Shown: piece by piece, positions 35,057 through 43,477 of the stretch | How the letters are laid out: each line of letters starts with the position of its first letter | How positions within the stretch are numbered: position 1 is the stretch's first letter | Source of the DNA: Streptomyces cucumeris | GTDB taxonomy: Bacteria > Actinomycetota > Actinomycetes > Streptomycetales > Streptomycetaceae | Assembly (NCBI RefSeq): GCF_024295805.1 | Contig: NZ_JANCLX010000028.1 | Span: forward strand, 53,506-117,505 | Length of the DNA stretch: 64,000 nt | Reading direction: 5' to 3' | Made by a program: the position numbers and the translations under genes | Notes under the pieces: generated by a model | What the model was told of the DNA's origin: nothing | Databases searched by the model: none | Seen by the model: only the letters and a program-made list of their open reading frames with translations

Positions 35057-35364
35057 CTGCTCGGCCTCGTCCGGGGACGGTCGATCTCCTGGGCAAAAAA
35101 CACCGAGGCGGCTTTCAGAATCTCGTTCGCCCGCCTCAACTCTGCTACTTCCCTGCGGAGTTGCTTCAACTCGTCGAGCTCGGCGGTGGTGAGCCGGTCG
35201 TCCCGCTCGCCGCGGTCGACCTCGGCCTGGCGGACCCAGCCGCGCAGGGCTTCCTTGTGGATGCCGAGGTCCTTCGCGACGTGGGCGATGGAGCGGCCGG
35301 TGGTGCGGACCTCGCGGATCGCGCGCTCGCGGAGCTCGTCAGGGTATTTACGGGGTGCTGCCAT
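35053..35364 (-). CDS. IS3-family transposase OrfA (helix-turn-helix)
   Basis: A 103-residue protein. MAAPRKYPDELRERAIRE and SIAHVAKDLGIHKEALRGWV form the HTH that binds the inverted repeats. The C-terminus is a leucine-zipper-like coiled coil (LDELKQLRREVAELRRANEI). The ATG at 35364 is chosen over upstream starts by homology. A T6 run near its end is a possible slippery site. Confidence 0.9.
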   Translation of the reverse strand: MAAPRKYPDELRERAIREVRTTGRSIAHVAKDLGIHKEALRGWVRQAEVDRGERDDRLTTAELDELKQLRREVAELRRANEILKAASVFFAQEIDRPRTRPSR

Positions 35365-35436
35365 GGTGCTGGTGGTTCTCCTTCGCCAGGACGGTAACCC
35401 TGGCATCAGGGACTCCACAAATCTCGGTACAGCTCA

Positions 35437-35720
35437 AAGTGCCGTCCGATGTCACTCGTACTGACCGCAGGACAGGCCGCCGACAGCCGGCAGTTCGTCC
35501 CCGTGCTGCAGAAGATACGGGTCCGTCTGCCTGTCGGCCGGCCTCGAACCAGGCCCGGAGCACTGTAGCTGCGGACAAGGCCTACTCGTCCCGCGCTAAC
35601 CGCTCTTACCTGCGGAACCGCAGCATCAAGGCAGTCATCCCGGAAAAGAAGGACCAGGCCGCCAACCGGAAGAGGAAGGGCCGCACCGCCGGTCCCTTCA
35701 GCCGCCACCACGAAGCGTTG
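35437..35720 (+). pseudogene. IS5-family transposase fragment
   Basis: Directly right of the IS3 element. One frame reads SVLLTAGQAADSRQFVPVL, then after a frameshift ADKAYSSRANRSYLR and IKAVIPEKKDQAANRKRKG, which are IS5-type DDE transposase blocks. N- and C-terminal parts are missing. The IS3 element probably landed in or recombined with this relic. Confidence 0.7.
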
Positions 35721-35836
35721 CGGTCACAGTCTGGTCCGAAGCGGTCGCAATCGTTCATGTATGCACGTTTGGCAGGTCGACATCGCCGACGTGCCTAGCG
35801 TGGCTACTGCCGAGCAGTGTCGTGGAAGGCGGTCCC

Positions 35837-36388
35837 ATGAATGACTCTGTCGCTGACCTCCCGTCCGTCCGCGCCAGATACGCGGCCGTGGTGAAGGGCG
35901 ACTTGGAGCTCATCGCGAAAGAGCGTGAGCGGATCCGCACCGATATCGCCGCTTTGCAGGACCAGTTGCGCCTCCTCGATGAGGGTCAGGCCTGGCTGGA
36001 GGGCTTGCAGAACAGCATGCAGCCACCGCCGAGAGCGGGCACTGGTGCGGATGGCGCTCAGGAAGAGGGTGCCGCTGAGGCGGTTTCCGGTGACGGGGAG
36101 GCTGGGAAGGAACCGGTCCCCTCGACGGCTGCATCCCCCAGGGCGGCGTCCGGGGCACCAACGTTGCGGGATCTGATCGTCGACGAGCTGCGTGGCCGGG
36201 GCCGGCCGTGTTCCGCGCAGGATGTAGCGGCGGCGTTGGGCCGGGCGCATCCGGGTCGGCGGATCAAGGAGCCGGCGATGCGCAACGCACTGGAGGCGAT
36301 GGTGCGCCAGGGGCGGGTGCGGCGCGTCAAGCGCGGGAGCCGGGTGTTCTATCAGGTGGCCGGCGTCAACGCCGCCGCGAGGGGGTGA
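35837..36388 (+). CDS. Coiled-coil/winged-helix protein of unknown function
   Basis: A 183-residue protein. Residues 20-65 form a coiled coil (ELIAKERERIRTDIAALQDQ); an Ala/Gly-rich linker follows. The last 70 residues (LRDLIVDELRGRGRPCSAQD, then PAMRNALEAMVRQGRVRRVK) look like a winged-helix DNA-binding domain. GGAAGGCGG precedes the ATG at 35837. It may be a small regulator or nucleoid-type protein; no target is evident. Confidence 0.6.
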   Translation: MNDSVADLPSVRARYAAVVKGDLELIAKERERIRTDIAALQDQLRLLDEGQAWLEGLQNSMQPPPRAGTGADGAQEEGAAEAVSGDGEAGKEPVPSTAASPRAASGAPTLRDLIVDELRGRGRPCSAQDVAAALGRAHPGRRIKEPAMRNALEAMVRQGRVRRVKRGSRVFYQVAGVNAAARG

Positions 36389-36419
36389 TCTGCCCCGCTT
36401 GGGCTGGCCCGGTGCCGGG

Positions 36420-38606
36420 TCATGCTGCGGCTGCGGGCTGCGTGGGCGGAAGGAACATGGGCAGGAGCCCGGCGTCGAGGACTTCGAGGGCGGTGCGCTG
36501 GCGTGGTGTCATCTGTGCGATGCCCCGCTGACGGCGTACCAGCCATGCGTCGAGGGCGACGGGGTCTCCGTCGACGTCTTCGATATGGCCTGCGGGAACG
36601 TTGAGGTTGCCGTGGCGTAGGTGGTAGCGGCGGGCCGCCCGCAGACCGCGGTTGAAGGCTCGCGCGCGCAGGGTCGTGGGCCGGGTCAGCAGCATGCTGT
36701 GCGGGTGGGCATCGGGGCAGGCGCGCGCCAGGGTGTCCAGCAGGTGCTTTTGCTGCGGGGCGAGGAGGTCGTGGTTGGTGATCTGACGGTCCAGCCAGGT
36801 GTCCCAGGACGAGTCGTGGTCGTGGTCCAGGTGGTAGGTGCACCGCCAGGGGGTGGTGGTCAGGCGCCGCCGGATCTGAACGTAGGTGTACTGCCAGCGC
36901 AGGCTCCAGGGCGGGTTCCAGAAGGGGTCCACGGCGTCGAGCGCGGCGATGCGGGCGGGCGCGAGTTCTCCGATGTCTGCGCGGCGGCGCATGGTCTCGA
37001 GCCAGGCGGCCGTGGCTCGGTCGCCTGCGTGGGGGTGTTTGCCCAGGACGAGAGTGCCGTGGCGGGCGGCGCTGGCGGTGGCGTGCTCCAGGTGGTGTTC
37101 GAAGCTTTCCGGGGGGTGGGGCCAAGAGATTCCCAGGAAGGTGAGGGCGGCACTGCGTTCGGCAGAGAGGGCGCCCACGGTGTGGAGGGAGCGCTGTTGG
37201 CCGATCCACTGCCCCAGGGACAGTCCGTTGGGGGCGACGTATTCACTGGGCACGTTCAGGTGGCCGTGCTGTTTGTGGAAGGCCTGGGCCTCTTGCCAGC
37301 CGAGGTCCCAGTAGGCGTTGTTGTGGGGGCGGTGGGTGCGCAGCCCTAAGGCACGGTTGACGTCGGCGACGCGGGTGGGACGGGCTGGGATGGGCTGTGG
37401 CCGAGCGCGCTGGTACTTGCCGAACCGTTTGAAGATCTTGGAGTCGTAGACGGCAAGGCCGTTGAAGAAGCGCCAGATCTCGGAGAACTGGGAGGACTCC
37501 ATCGCTTCCTGCGTGGTCTGCCCCGGGTGGGTATAGACCGGCAGGAAGATCGAGGCGCACTTGTCCTGCCCTGCCGGTTTACGCAGGCCCCGGCCGATGG
37601 TCTGGGCGATGCTGCTGGGAGTTCGGCGTGGATCCGCGATGAAGATGCCGTCGGTGTTGGGGGCGTCGACCCCCTCGCTCAGCACCCGGACGCTGGCCAG
37701 CACCGCGGCATCGTGAGCGTCGGCGGCGCTGCCGGGGGCCAGCGCCGAGAAGTGCTCGAACTCACGGAAGTACAGCTGGCGTTCCCAGGCCGGCTGGCGG
37801 TGGTGCAGGGCATGTGACCAGGGGTTGCGGATGCCGGTGTGGTCGGCGAGGATCTCGGCCGTCTGGGGCAGCGTGTCGGCGAAGCCGCGGGCGGCGGCGA
37901 CGCGTGCGTGGAACGTCAGTACCTGGCGTGCATCGTGTTCGGCCATGGCGGTCAGCAGGCCTGCCTGCATCGTCGCAATGCGCAGCCCGTCCAGATGGGG
38001 TGTGGGCAGTTCGTCCTGAAGGATCTTCAGGAGCTTCTTGTCGCGGATTTCGGGGACGATGAGCTGGTAGTCGGCGAGGATGCCGCGCTCGATGGCTTCT
38101 GCCAGGTCCAGCTTGTAGACCGTGGGCCCGTAGACAGTGGGGTCGTCCATCGAGGCGAGGCGTTCGATGCGCGGTCGGGCCTTCTTCCGTCTGCTGCCCG
38201 TGGGGCGCCAGTTGCGCGGGGTCGCGGTCATGTAGAGGCGGTGGGCGACCGGGATGGCGCGGTCGTCGTGGATGAGGCCCCATTTCTTGTCCCAGTCTCC
38301 GCTGGTGCGGTGGGCCTCGTCCGCGAGTGCGAAGTCCCACCGAGGCAGTCCGTGGGCGCGGTGGGCCTCGACCAGGGTCCGCAGGGACGAGTAGGTCGTG
38401 AAGACGGCGGTGTGCCCTCCTTGGGCGATGCGACGGACGAGCGCGTGCGGGTCTCCGGTGATCCACAGGTGACCGCGCAGGTGGCGGTCGTGGACACCCG
38501 GCAGCGAGCACACGCCAATGAGTTGGTCGAATTTCCCGTCGGCGAGCCACCGGGCCGCGGTCTGGATCAGCAGTTCCAGGGTGGGCACCAGAACGAGGAC
38601 CGGCCC
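36420..38606 (-). pseudogene. SF2 helicase with helicase-associated repeats, N-terminus lost
   Basis: The frame encodes DEAD/DEAH-type helicase from VLVLVPTLELLIQTAARW onward, with FALADEAHRTSGDWDK (motif II), LYMTATPRN (III), VLSEGVDAPNTDGIF and SSIAQTIGRGLRKP (V-VI). Repeated helicase-associated modules follow (FHKQHGHLNVPSEY and later copies). Upstream of about 38606 the reading frame stays open but the sequence is Arg/Gly nonsense lying antiparallel or offset to the next small gene. Motif I (Walker A) is absent, so ATP hydrolysis should fail. Similar helicases occur on Streptomyces chromosome arms and plasmids. Confidence 0.7.
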
Positions 38607-38758
38607 TGCTGCACGGCCTCGGCGTATGCGGCGAGCAGGGCCTCGCCCCGCTCGCACACGGCGCCCGACGTCCGGCAGGCGAGGCAGCCCGCGGCGTGAA
38701 GTATGGCCGCGCACCACGCCTCCTCGGCGCAGGGTGCGGTGGGCCGGGCGGCCGTCAC
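38567..38758 (-). CDS. Small Cys-rich protein, C-terminus replaced at a deletion junction
   Basis: A 63-residue product starting at GTG 38758, which overlaps the upstream stop (GTGA). It contains four Cys in EEAWCAAILHAAGCLACR and SGAVCERGEALLAA. The last dozen residues (RSSFWCPPWNC) are helicase DNA read in the wrong frame. A deletion therefore fused this gene to the helicase body and removed the helicase start. Confidence 0.5.
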   Translation of the reverse strand: MTAARPTAPCAEEAWCAAILHAAGCLACRTSGAVCERGEALLAAYAEAVQQGRSSFWCPPWNC

Positions 38759-39366
38759 GTCCCGGCCCCCTCACGGCCGCGCAGCGCGGCGACCAGACGC
38801 TCAGCGTCCACCGCCGGGTAGCCGCGGGCGTGCCGGGGGCAGGCGTAGATGATCCCGCTGCCGAGGCTCCCATCGTGCTCGGCGCCGATGATGACCGGCT
38901 CGTCCGTCGGCAGCTGGCAATGGACGCACAGCTGACGCCCTTCGGAGCGAGGGCCGAGCTCGGCGTGGTCCGCGGCGGCCAGAGCCTCCCACAACCGCTC
39001 CGAGTCGGTCAGGTACCGGCCCGGCGTGAGCGGCACGCGCCAGTACGCGCGCGCTTTGTCGGCGGGCGGAGGTTCGGTCCAGCCGATCGGCGGCACGCCC
39101 AGGACGGTGCTCTCCTGACGGTGCGAGGTGAGCACACGTACTTGGCGGAGGCTCCAGCCTCGCGCGGTGCCTTTGGCGATGAGCCAGTACAGGGTGCCGT
39201 AGGTGTCCTGGATGACGGCTCCGCTGGCGTCCCCGAGGATGTCCAGGGCGCGCGGGCCGACGGGGGCCTCTGCTCGTACGGCGTCCCACCAGCGCCCCAC
39301 AGGTAAGGGCTCGACGTCCACGGCGGGCGGCGGCGTCCATGGAAGGACTTGGGGATTCGTTGGCAC
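38755..39366 (-). CDS. Unknown protein with Cys/His cluster
   Basis: About 203 residues from GTG 39366 (GGGGG five bases upstream; ATGs at 39384 and 39381 are alternatives). The middle, DTYGTLYWLIAKGTARGW and QVRVLTSHRQEST, is globular. The C-terminus has GRQLCVHCQLPTDEP and YACPRHARGYP, a possible zinc site. No family is recognised. It faces the XRE regulator's end and is coupled to the small Cys-rich gene. Confidence 0.55.
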   Translation of the reverse strand: MPTNPQVLPWTPPPAVDVEPLPVGRWWDAVRAEAPVGPRALDILGDASGAVIQDTYGTLYWLIAKGTARGWSLRQVRVLTSHRQESTVLGVPPIGWTEPPPADKARAYWRVPLTPGRYLTDSERLWEALAAADHAELGPRSEGRQLCVHCQLPTDEPVIIGAEHDGSLGSGIIYACPRHARGYPAVDAERLVAALRGREGAGT

Positions 39367-39457
39367 GGTGGCCCCCGGCATCATCGGTGATCAGGTGATA
39401 ACTGACCGTAGGAGCGCCGGGGAGTGAGAAGGGGCAGAGATTCTGCCCCTCGAACAC

Positions 39458-40708
39458 TCAGGCGGCCAAAACCCCGATCTTCACAGCCAGTTCGGCAGCC
39501 CGCCGACGATGCGTCGGGGACTTCGACTCGCTCTCTTCCAAGATGATCCTGCGCGCGTAGCCGTTGTACCGGATCGTCTCCGGCGCCGCCTCGTACGCCT
39601 TGTCCAGCGTCGCGAGCGCCGTCTCCGGCTGCCTGTCGAGCTGATAGCCCCGGGCCTCCTCGATCCGATGCCGAGCCCGGCGCGGCCTAGAGGGGATCGT
39701 CGTCGCGTCCGCTGCGGCAGCCTGCCGTACGGATTCCCCTCCCGCGTGCAGCTCGACAGCCACCGTGACCGCGTGCGCGCCCATGATGGCCTGAGAGAAC
39801 GAGGTCACAGGGTGGTAGTAGTCGGCAGGCAGCTTCTTGGCCATCTTCCGGGCGGTGTCCCAGTAGCCCCACGCCGTACCGGTGTCTCCTCGCCGGGCAG
39901 CAGTGTACCCAGCCTCGAACTGCAAGGCACCCGCGATCGCGCGCACATCGTCTGACGCGTCCGGTAGCAGCGGGTTGAGATAGCGCAGCGTCTCCAGCGT
40001 GACCGCGTCCGCTGCGTCGAAGTGCGCCGGGCCGGAATCGCGGTGAGCCTGGGCGGTCAACCACGCCGTGACACCGATCGCGTGCGGGTCCTCACTCTCC
40101 TGCGCGGCGACCATGCCGCGCTCCGCCACCCGCCACAGGAGAGCCGAGTCGGGCTGGTAGGCGATGAAGAACTGGCTGAGGCTGTAGACCTCGGAGAGCA
40201 CGGCTTGTGCCGCCCGCCTGTCCGCGGATCGCTCGGCCTGTCGGACGGCCAGCTGGGCGTCTCGGATGAGGTGTGGGAGGAGACCACCGACCACGTCGCG
40301 ATGGTTCGGCGCCGAATGCCTAGAGGCCCAGGCCCGTTCGAGGCGGGCGGCCAGATGGGATGCGGACGGCGCCTCGTGGTCTGAGGTCAGGGGGAAGGAA
40401 TCGATCGCGGCGCGTACGGCAGGCAGCTTGGCGTGGCCGGGGCCGATGAAGAGATCGGTGGGCATGCTCTGGTCACCGGTGAGATCGGATAGGTCGCGGA
40501 CGCGTAGCACCTCGGCGATGCGCAGAATCATGGGTAGGGCCGGGGTGTGGAGGGTGCCGTTCTCGATCTGCTTAACCCAGCTCGGGGATTTGTCGACGAG
40601 TCCGGCGAGGACGGTGCGGCTCATGCCTCGGCGGGTGCGGAGAACTTGCATGCGCTGTCCGAAGATCAGCGGGTGGTCAAGTGGTTCCGGGGTAGCATCA
40701 GATGGCAT
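39458..40708 (-). CDS. XRE-family regulator with helical C-terminal domain
   Basis: A 416-residue protein with N-terminal HTH (FGQRMQVLRTRRGMSRTVLA, then SWVKQIENG). Some 330 helical residues follow, with TPR-like character (AWLTAQAHRDSGPAHFD, GYTAARRGDTGTAWGYW). The ATG at 40708 follows GAGAGGGG. It is typical of large Streptomyces XRE regulators that read an internal or imported signal. No paired peptide gene is apparent next to this one. Confidence 0.8.
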   Translation of the reverse strand: MPSDATPEPLDHPLIFGQRMQVLRTRRGMSRTVLAGLVDKSPSWVKQIENGTLHTPALPMILRIAEVLRVRDLSDLTGDQSMPTDLFIGPGHAKLPAVRAAIDSFPLTSDHEAPSASHLAARLERAWASRHSAPNHRDVVGGLLPHLIRDAQLAVRQAERSADRRAAQAVLSEVYSLSQFFIAYQPDSALLWRVAERGMVAAQESEDPHAIGVTAWLTAQAHRDSGPAHFDAADAVTLETLRYLNPLLPDASDDVRAIAGALQFEAGYTAARRGDTGTAWGYWDTARKMAKKLPADYYHPVTSFSQAIMGAHAVTVAVELHAGGESVRQAAAADATTIPSRPRRARHRIEEARGYQLDRQPETALATLDKAYEAAPETIRYNGYARRIILEESESKSPTHRRRAAELAVKIGVLAA

Positions 40709-40788
40709 GGCCTTGCCCCTCTCTGTCCAGCTCGTCACTGCCAGGGTATGGGGCAGGGCCCTCTTTACGTGAGCCGGTTCACCTCCAG

Positions 40789-40830
40789 GCATGACGAAAG
40801 GCCCCCTCCGTCCCGTAGGCCAGAGGAGGC
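40789..40830 (-). terminator. Terminator downstream of the HNH gene
   Basis: A stem around 40801-40830 followed on the minus strand by TTTCGTCATGC. The same GCATGACGAAAGG plus CCCTCCG/CCCGTAGGCC unit recurs at 42492-42530 behind another minus-strand gene. Confidence 0.6.
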
Positions 40831-40844
40831 GAGGCTGCTCGATG

Positions 40845-41504
40845 TCAGCGGGCCAGCACGACCGTGATCTCCGAGTCCGGGCAGCCGTCGGCTAGCTGCT
40901 CCAGCGCATCGACTTCCGCCGGGTCCGTCGACAGTCCCCAGCGGGTTTTGACCGCCGTCCACTCGGTCACGTACCGGCACACCGCCCCGGCATCGGACGG
41001 TAGCCACTCTGACGGATCTTGGTCAGCCTTCTGCCGGTTCTCCCGCGCCGTCACCGCCACCAGCGAGCGCGGGTCGTCGAGGTCGTTGGCGTACGCCTGA
41101 CGCTCGGCCGCGGACCACGTCGAAGCGCCCGAATCCCACCCTTCCGCCAGAGGGATCAGGTGGTCGATATCGAGCGCGCGGGCGGACGTCTGGTCGACGT
41201 CGTCGTAGTAGCTGTGCCAGACACCGCCGGAGATACTGCACCGCGGGCTCACCGTCGGCGGGACGATCGCCTCAGAAATGAGGACCTCCGCTCGCGTGTT
41301 GCAGGTGTCCCGGTCTTCATCGATCCAGTGCCGGAACGCGTCGCGGGTGTACCCAGTGCGGTCCTCAGCCGCCACCGGGAGGTCGGCGATGGCCTGTGTG
41401 AGTGTCGTCGTCACCGTGTCGCCCGGCGCCGCCGCCGCTGGTGTGGCCGGGATGCCAAGGGCCGCCACTGCTGCGCCACCGACCAGTAAAGCCTTCAGCC
41501 TCAT
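40845..41504 (-). CDS. Secreted HNH endonuclease family protein
   Basis: A 219-residue protein with signal peptide (MRLKALLVGGAAVAALGIPA, Ala-rich cleavage region). RALDIDHLIPLAEGWDSGAS supplies the HNH His, and VAVTARENRQKADQDPSEW the Asn/Lys region of the DUF1524/GmrSD-C fold. Cys pairs (DTCN, PRCS, AVCR, DGCP) may form disulfides. It is complete and closely related to the truncated gene at the left window edge. Probably an extracellular nuclease. Confidence 0.85.
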   Translation of the reverse strand: MRLKALLVGGAAVAALGIPATPAAAAPGDTVTTTLTQAIADLPVAAEDRTGYTRDAFRHWIDEDRDTCNTRAEVLISEAIVPPTVSPRCSISGGVWHSYYDDVDQTSARALDIDHLIPLAEGWDSGASTWSAAERQAYANDLDDPRSLVAVTARENRQKADQDPSEWLPSDAGAVCRYVTEWTAVKTRWGLSTDPAEVDALEQLADGCPDSEITVVLAR

Positions 41505-41630
41505 GCCGCTCCTTCGTAGGGGATCGGCACCGTAGCGGCCACCACCTGCGAATCACTGGACTGGCGTGCGCGCGAGTCTTCGAAAGCCCGATTTACGATC
41601 CAGCCGCTGCCCCCCTATCGCTACAGTCGA

Positions 41631-41673
41631 AAGGGGCGTCCGAAGCCACCTCTTATGGCTTCGGACGCCCCTT
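41631..41673 (-). terminator. Perfect 17-bp terminator hairpin
   Basis: 41631-41647 pairs perfectly with 41657-41673 (9-nt loop), with TTT following on the minus strand and TTCTT on the plus. It lies 62 bp past the lectin gene stop. Confidence 0.8.
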
Positions 41674-41734
41674 CTTCGGGTCGGCCTTGGTCAGGTGATG
41701 CTGGCTTGCCGTGTTCCCCCGCCTTGAAGCGATG

Positions 41735-42238
41735 TCACCGGACGTCGAACGAATGGGCCTGCCAGGTGGTGGTGCTACAGGCGTACAACCGGGGATAGGT
41801 GGGCGCGGTGCTGGCATAAGGGTGCATGCACTTGCTGTGGGCCAGGTTGCGGAGCTGATACCGATTGGGCTTGCCGGAGTCCGCCATGGTGAAGGTCTGC
41901 TCCTCCCACCGGGAATCGCACGGACGCTGTTGGAGGGGTTCCGTGTCGCCGCCAGCCACAGCGGTGACGCACATGTCGCTGTTGAGATTGCGCAGCAGGA
42001 AGGTGTCGCGGGTGACCGGATCGATGGCCCACTTCTGAGCCAAGTCGTTGGTGTCAGCCTGGTACTGGACCTCGGCACCGCCGACCGTCGAGTTACCGGC
42101 GACGCCGAGGACGTAGCCGGTCTGCCAGTTCCGGACCTTGGTGCCGCTCAACGGCCCCGTCGCGTCGGCGGTGCCCACACCGAGTACGGTCGCACCTAAC
42201 GCTAGGGCGACCATGACACAGGCAGATCGAATGCGCAT
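41735..42238 (-). CDS. Secreted ricin-type beta-trefoil (RICIN) protein
   Basis: A 167-residue protein with signal peptide (MRIRSACVMVALALGATVLG...TADA). The mature part is a single beta-trefoil lectin-like domain with repeated Q-x-W-type motifs (LAQKWAIDP), LRNLNSDMCVTAV and LRNLAHSKCMHPY. It probably binds carbohydrate outside the cell. GGAGGAG seven bases upstream supports ATG 42238. Confidence 0.8.
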   Translation of the reverse strand: MRIRSACVMVALALGATVLGVGTADATGPLSGTKVRNWQTGYVLGVAGNSTVGGAEVQYQADTNDLAQKWAIDPVTRDTFLLRNLNSDMCVTAVAGGDTEPLQQRPCDSRWEEQTFTMADSGKPNRYQLRNLAHSKCMHPYASTAPTYPRLYACSTTTWQAHSFDVR

Positions 42239-42491
42239 GAAGGACTCCTCCACTTCAAACTGGTCACGCGTCGTGCCCAGTTGGATGCGTAACGTATTCC
42301 CTTGGGAGTTGCCCCACAATGCCGCGATTAAGTGACTCGACTCCCGATCAGGCAAGGCCCGAGCGGCCGTCCAGAGGTGCAACCAAAACCGCTGGCCAGC
42401 CCGCTTGCATCGCCCGAGGACATTGAGGATCTGGACGGCTGGATCTGCACCAGCTGAAGCCGTACGGCACCCTGCGGATGGGGACGGCTCA

Positions 42492-42532
42492 GCATGACGA
42501 AAGGGCTCCCTCCGGCCCGTAGGCCGAAGGGG
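42492..42532 (-). terminator. Terminator downstream of the phage-like small genes
   Basis: CCCT...GGCC CGTA GGCC...AGGG dyad with the flanking GCATGACGAAAGGG. It lies just past the stop of the gene at 42549 and shares about 35 bp with the terminator at 40789. Confidence 0.6.
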
Positions 42533-42548
42533 GGCACACCCGCCGTTG

Positions 42549-42875
42549 TCACACTCCAGAGCGGCCCCGCCGCTCCCGCTGAGCCCGCACAACCATCCGC
42601 GTCCGCTGCGCCATCAACGCGGCGATGGCCACCAGCACCGCCACCCTGCAACTCCTGAGCACGGTCGCCATACAGCCCTCGGGCCACTCCGTGATCAGCA
42701 TCGTGTACAGGCACAACATGCCCACAGCGCCAGCGAAGGCCATGAGATTCCGCCCTATGTCACTGCGCCACCAAGGCGCGAGCCTGTGATACGTGGCCGC
42801 GAACCCCGCACACGCCAGGAAGACCAGGCCACTCGCGATCACGTTGACCAGTTGATCCACAGCCAGCCCTCCCAT
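42549..42875 (-). CDS. Small membrane protein, phage lysis-type
   Basis: A 108-residue protein with about three transmembrane segments (VIASGLVFLACAGFAATYH, MAFAGAVGMLCLYTML, VAVLVAIAALMA) and a basic C-terminus. GGGGGGAG precedes the ATG at 42875, which follows the upstream stop by one base. Holin-sized membrane proteins of this form lie at the end of lysis modules in Streptomyces phages. Assignment as holin is tentative. Confidence 0.55.
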   Translation of the reverse strand: MGGLAVDQLVNVIASGLVFLACAGFAATYHRLAPWWRSDIGRNLMAFAGAVGMLCLYTMLITEWPEGCMATVLRSCRVAVLVAIAALMAQRTRMVVRAQRERRGRSGV

Positions 42876-42876
42876 C

Positions 42877-42999
42877 TCAACTCCCCCCAAATGCCGCGCG
42901 GATCTTCGCCTCGAAATTGTTCTCCTTCCGCAGGTGCCGCAGCCGTGCCACCTCCGCCTGCACCAACGGCCGCCGACCCTCAGCCTCCTCCCGAGCCAC
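42877..42999 (-). CDS. DUF7620-like small phage protein (start uncertain)
   Basis: The frame ends with REEAEGRRPLVQAEVARLR, LRKENNFEAKIRAAFGG, matching the helical C-terminus of a small phage protein family. The GTG at 42999 gives 40 residues, but the reading continues upstream through ALDRARVA toward the previous gene without a standard start. A frameshift from the 43019 frame is possible. Confidence 0.4.
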   Translation of the reverse strand: MAREEAEGRRPLVQAEVARLRHLRKENNFEAKIRAAFGGS

Positions 43000-43018
43000 A
43001 CGAGCTCGGTCGAGCGCC

Positions 43019-43252
43019 TCAGACGCGGCCGGCCGTCCGGGACAGCTCCAGCAGCTCGCGGATCTGCTCCCGGTCGGCCGCGCGGCCCACCTCAGACTCG
43101 CTGTGTGCGGCGCGCCAGGTGTCCCGCTCCTCCCGCATGTCCTGGAGGGTGCTGCGGGGTACCAGGCGGCCGGTCAGTACCATCAGCACGACGACAACGA
43201 CGATGGCCGCAGCCCCGCCCTGGGTGGGGTTGATACCGAAGAGTTCGGCCAC
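43019..43252 (-). CDS. Small phage-type membrane/coiled-coil protein
   Basis: A 77-residue protein from GTG 43252 (GAGGGGG five bases upstream). One transmembrane helix (GGAAAIVVVVVLMVLTG) precedes a charged coiled-coil tail (MREERDTWRAAHSESE, ADREQIRELLELSR). Similar proteins lie between holin and DUF7620 genes in Streptomyces phages. Its end may be truncated by a frameshift (see next gene). Confidence 0.5.
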   Translation of the reverse strand: MAELFGINPTQGGAAAIVVVVVLMVLTGRLVPRSTLQDMREERDTWRAAHSESEVGRAADREQIRELLELSRTAGRV

Positions 43253-43281
43253 GGTCGCCCCCTCTTGCTGCGCAAACACGG

Positions 43282-43476
43282 TCAGAGGCCCGCCGGGCCC
43301 CGCGGGGTGTGGCGGGCCTGCCAGCCGGTGCCGAAAGCGATGGCCGGCGGGACGAGGGCGATGATGACCTGGAGCCAGCCGGGCAGCGGTGCCAGTAGGG
43401 ACGCGTCACCGTGGATGTCGTTGAGAACGGCGAGGACGAGCGACACGAGAAGAGTGCTGGTGGTCGTGGCCTTCAC
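43282..43476 (-). CDS. Holin-like small membrane protein
   Basis: A 64-residue protein starting at GTG 43476, with two hydrophobic segments (TLLVSLVLAVLNDI, WLQVIIALVPPAIAFGTG) and a basic tail. Size and topology fit a phage holin. Its start lies two bases from the first CRISPR repeat, whose GGGGGTG end sits where a ribosome-binding site would be. Confidence 0.5.
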   Translation of the reverse strand: MKATTTSTLLVSLVLAVLNDIHGDASLLAPLPGWLQVIIALVPPAIAFGTGWQARHTPRGPAGL

Positions 43477-43477
43477 C

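Larger units (their letters stand above)
34133..35436. mobile_element. Complete IS3-family insertion sequence
   Basis: A 1304-bp element bounded by 27-bp imperfect inverted repeats (34133-34159 and 35410-35436), beginning TG and ending CA. It carries overlapping orfA and orfB on the minus strand. Flanking bases (GATC on the left, AAGT on the right) do not match, so no target duplication is visible; it has recombined since insertion. Both genes look intact. Confidence 0.9.

Noticed and set aside
36621..38699. Plus-strand frames opposite the helicase
   Set aside because: Antisense shadows; valine/glycine-rich with no family similarity.
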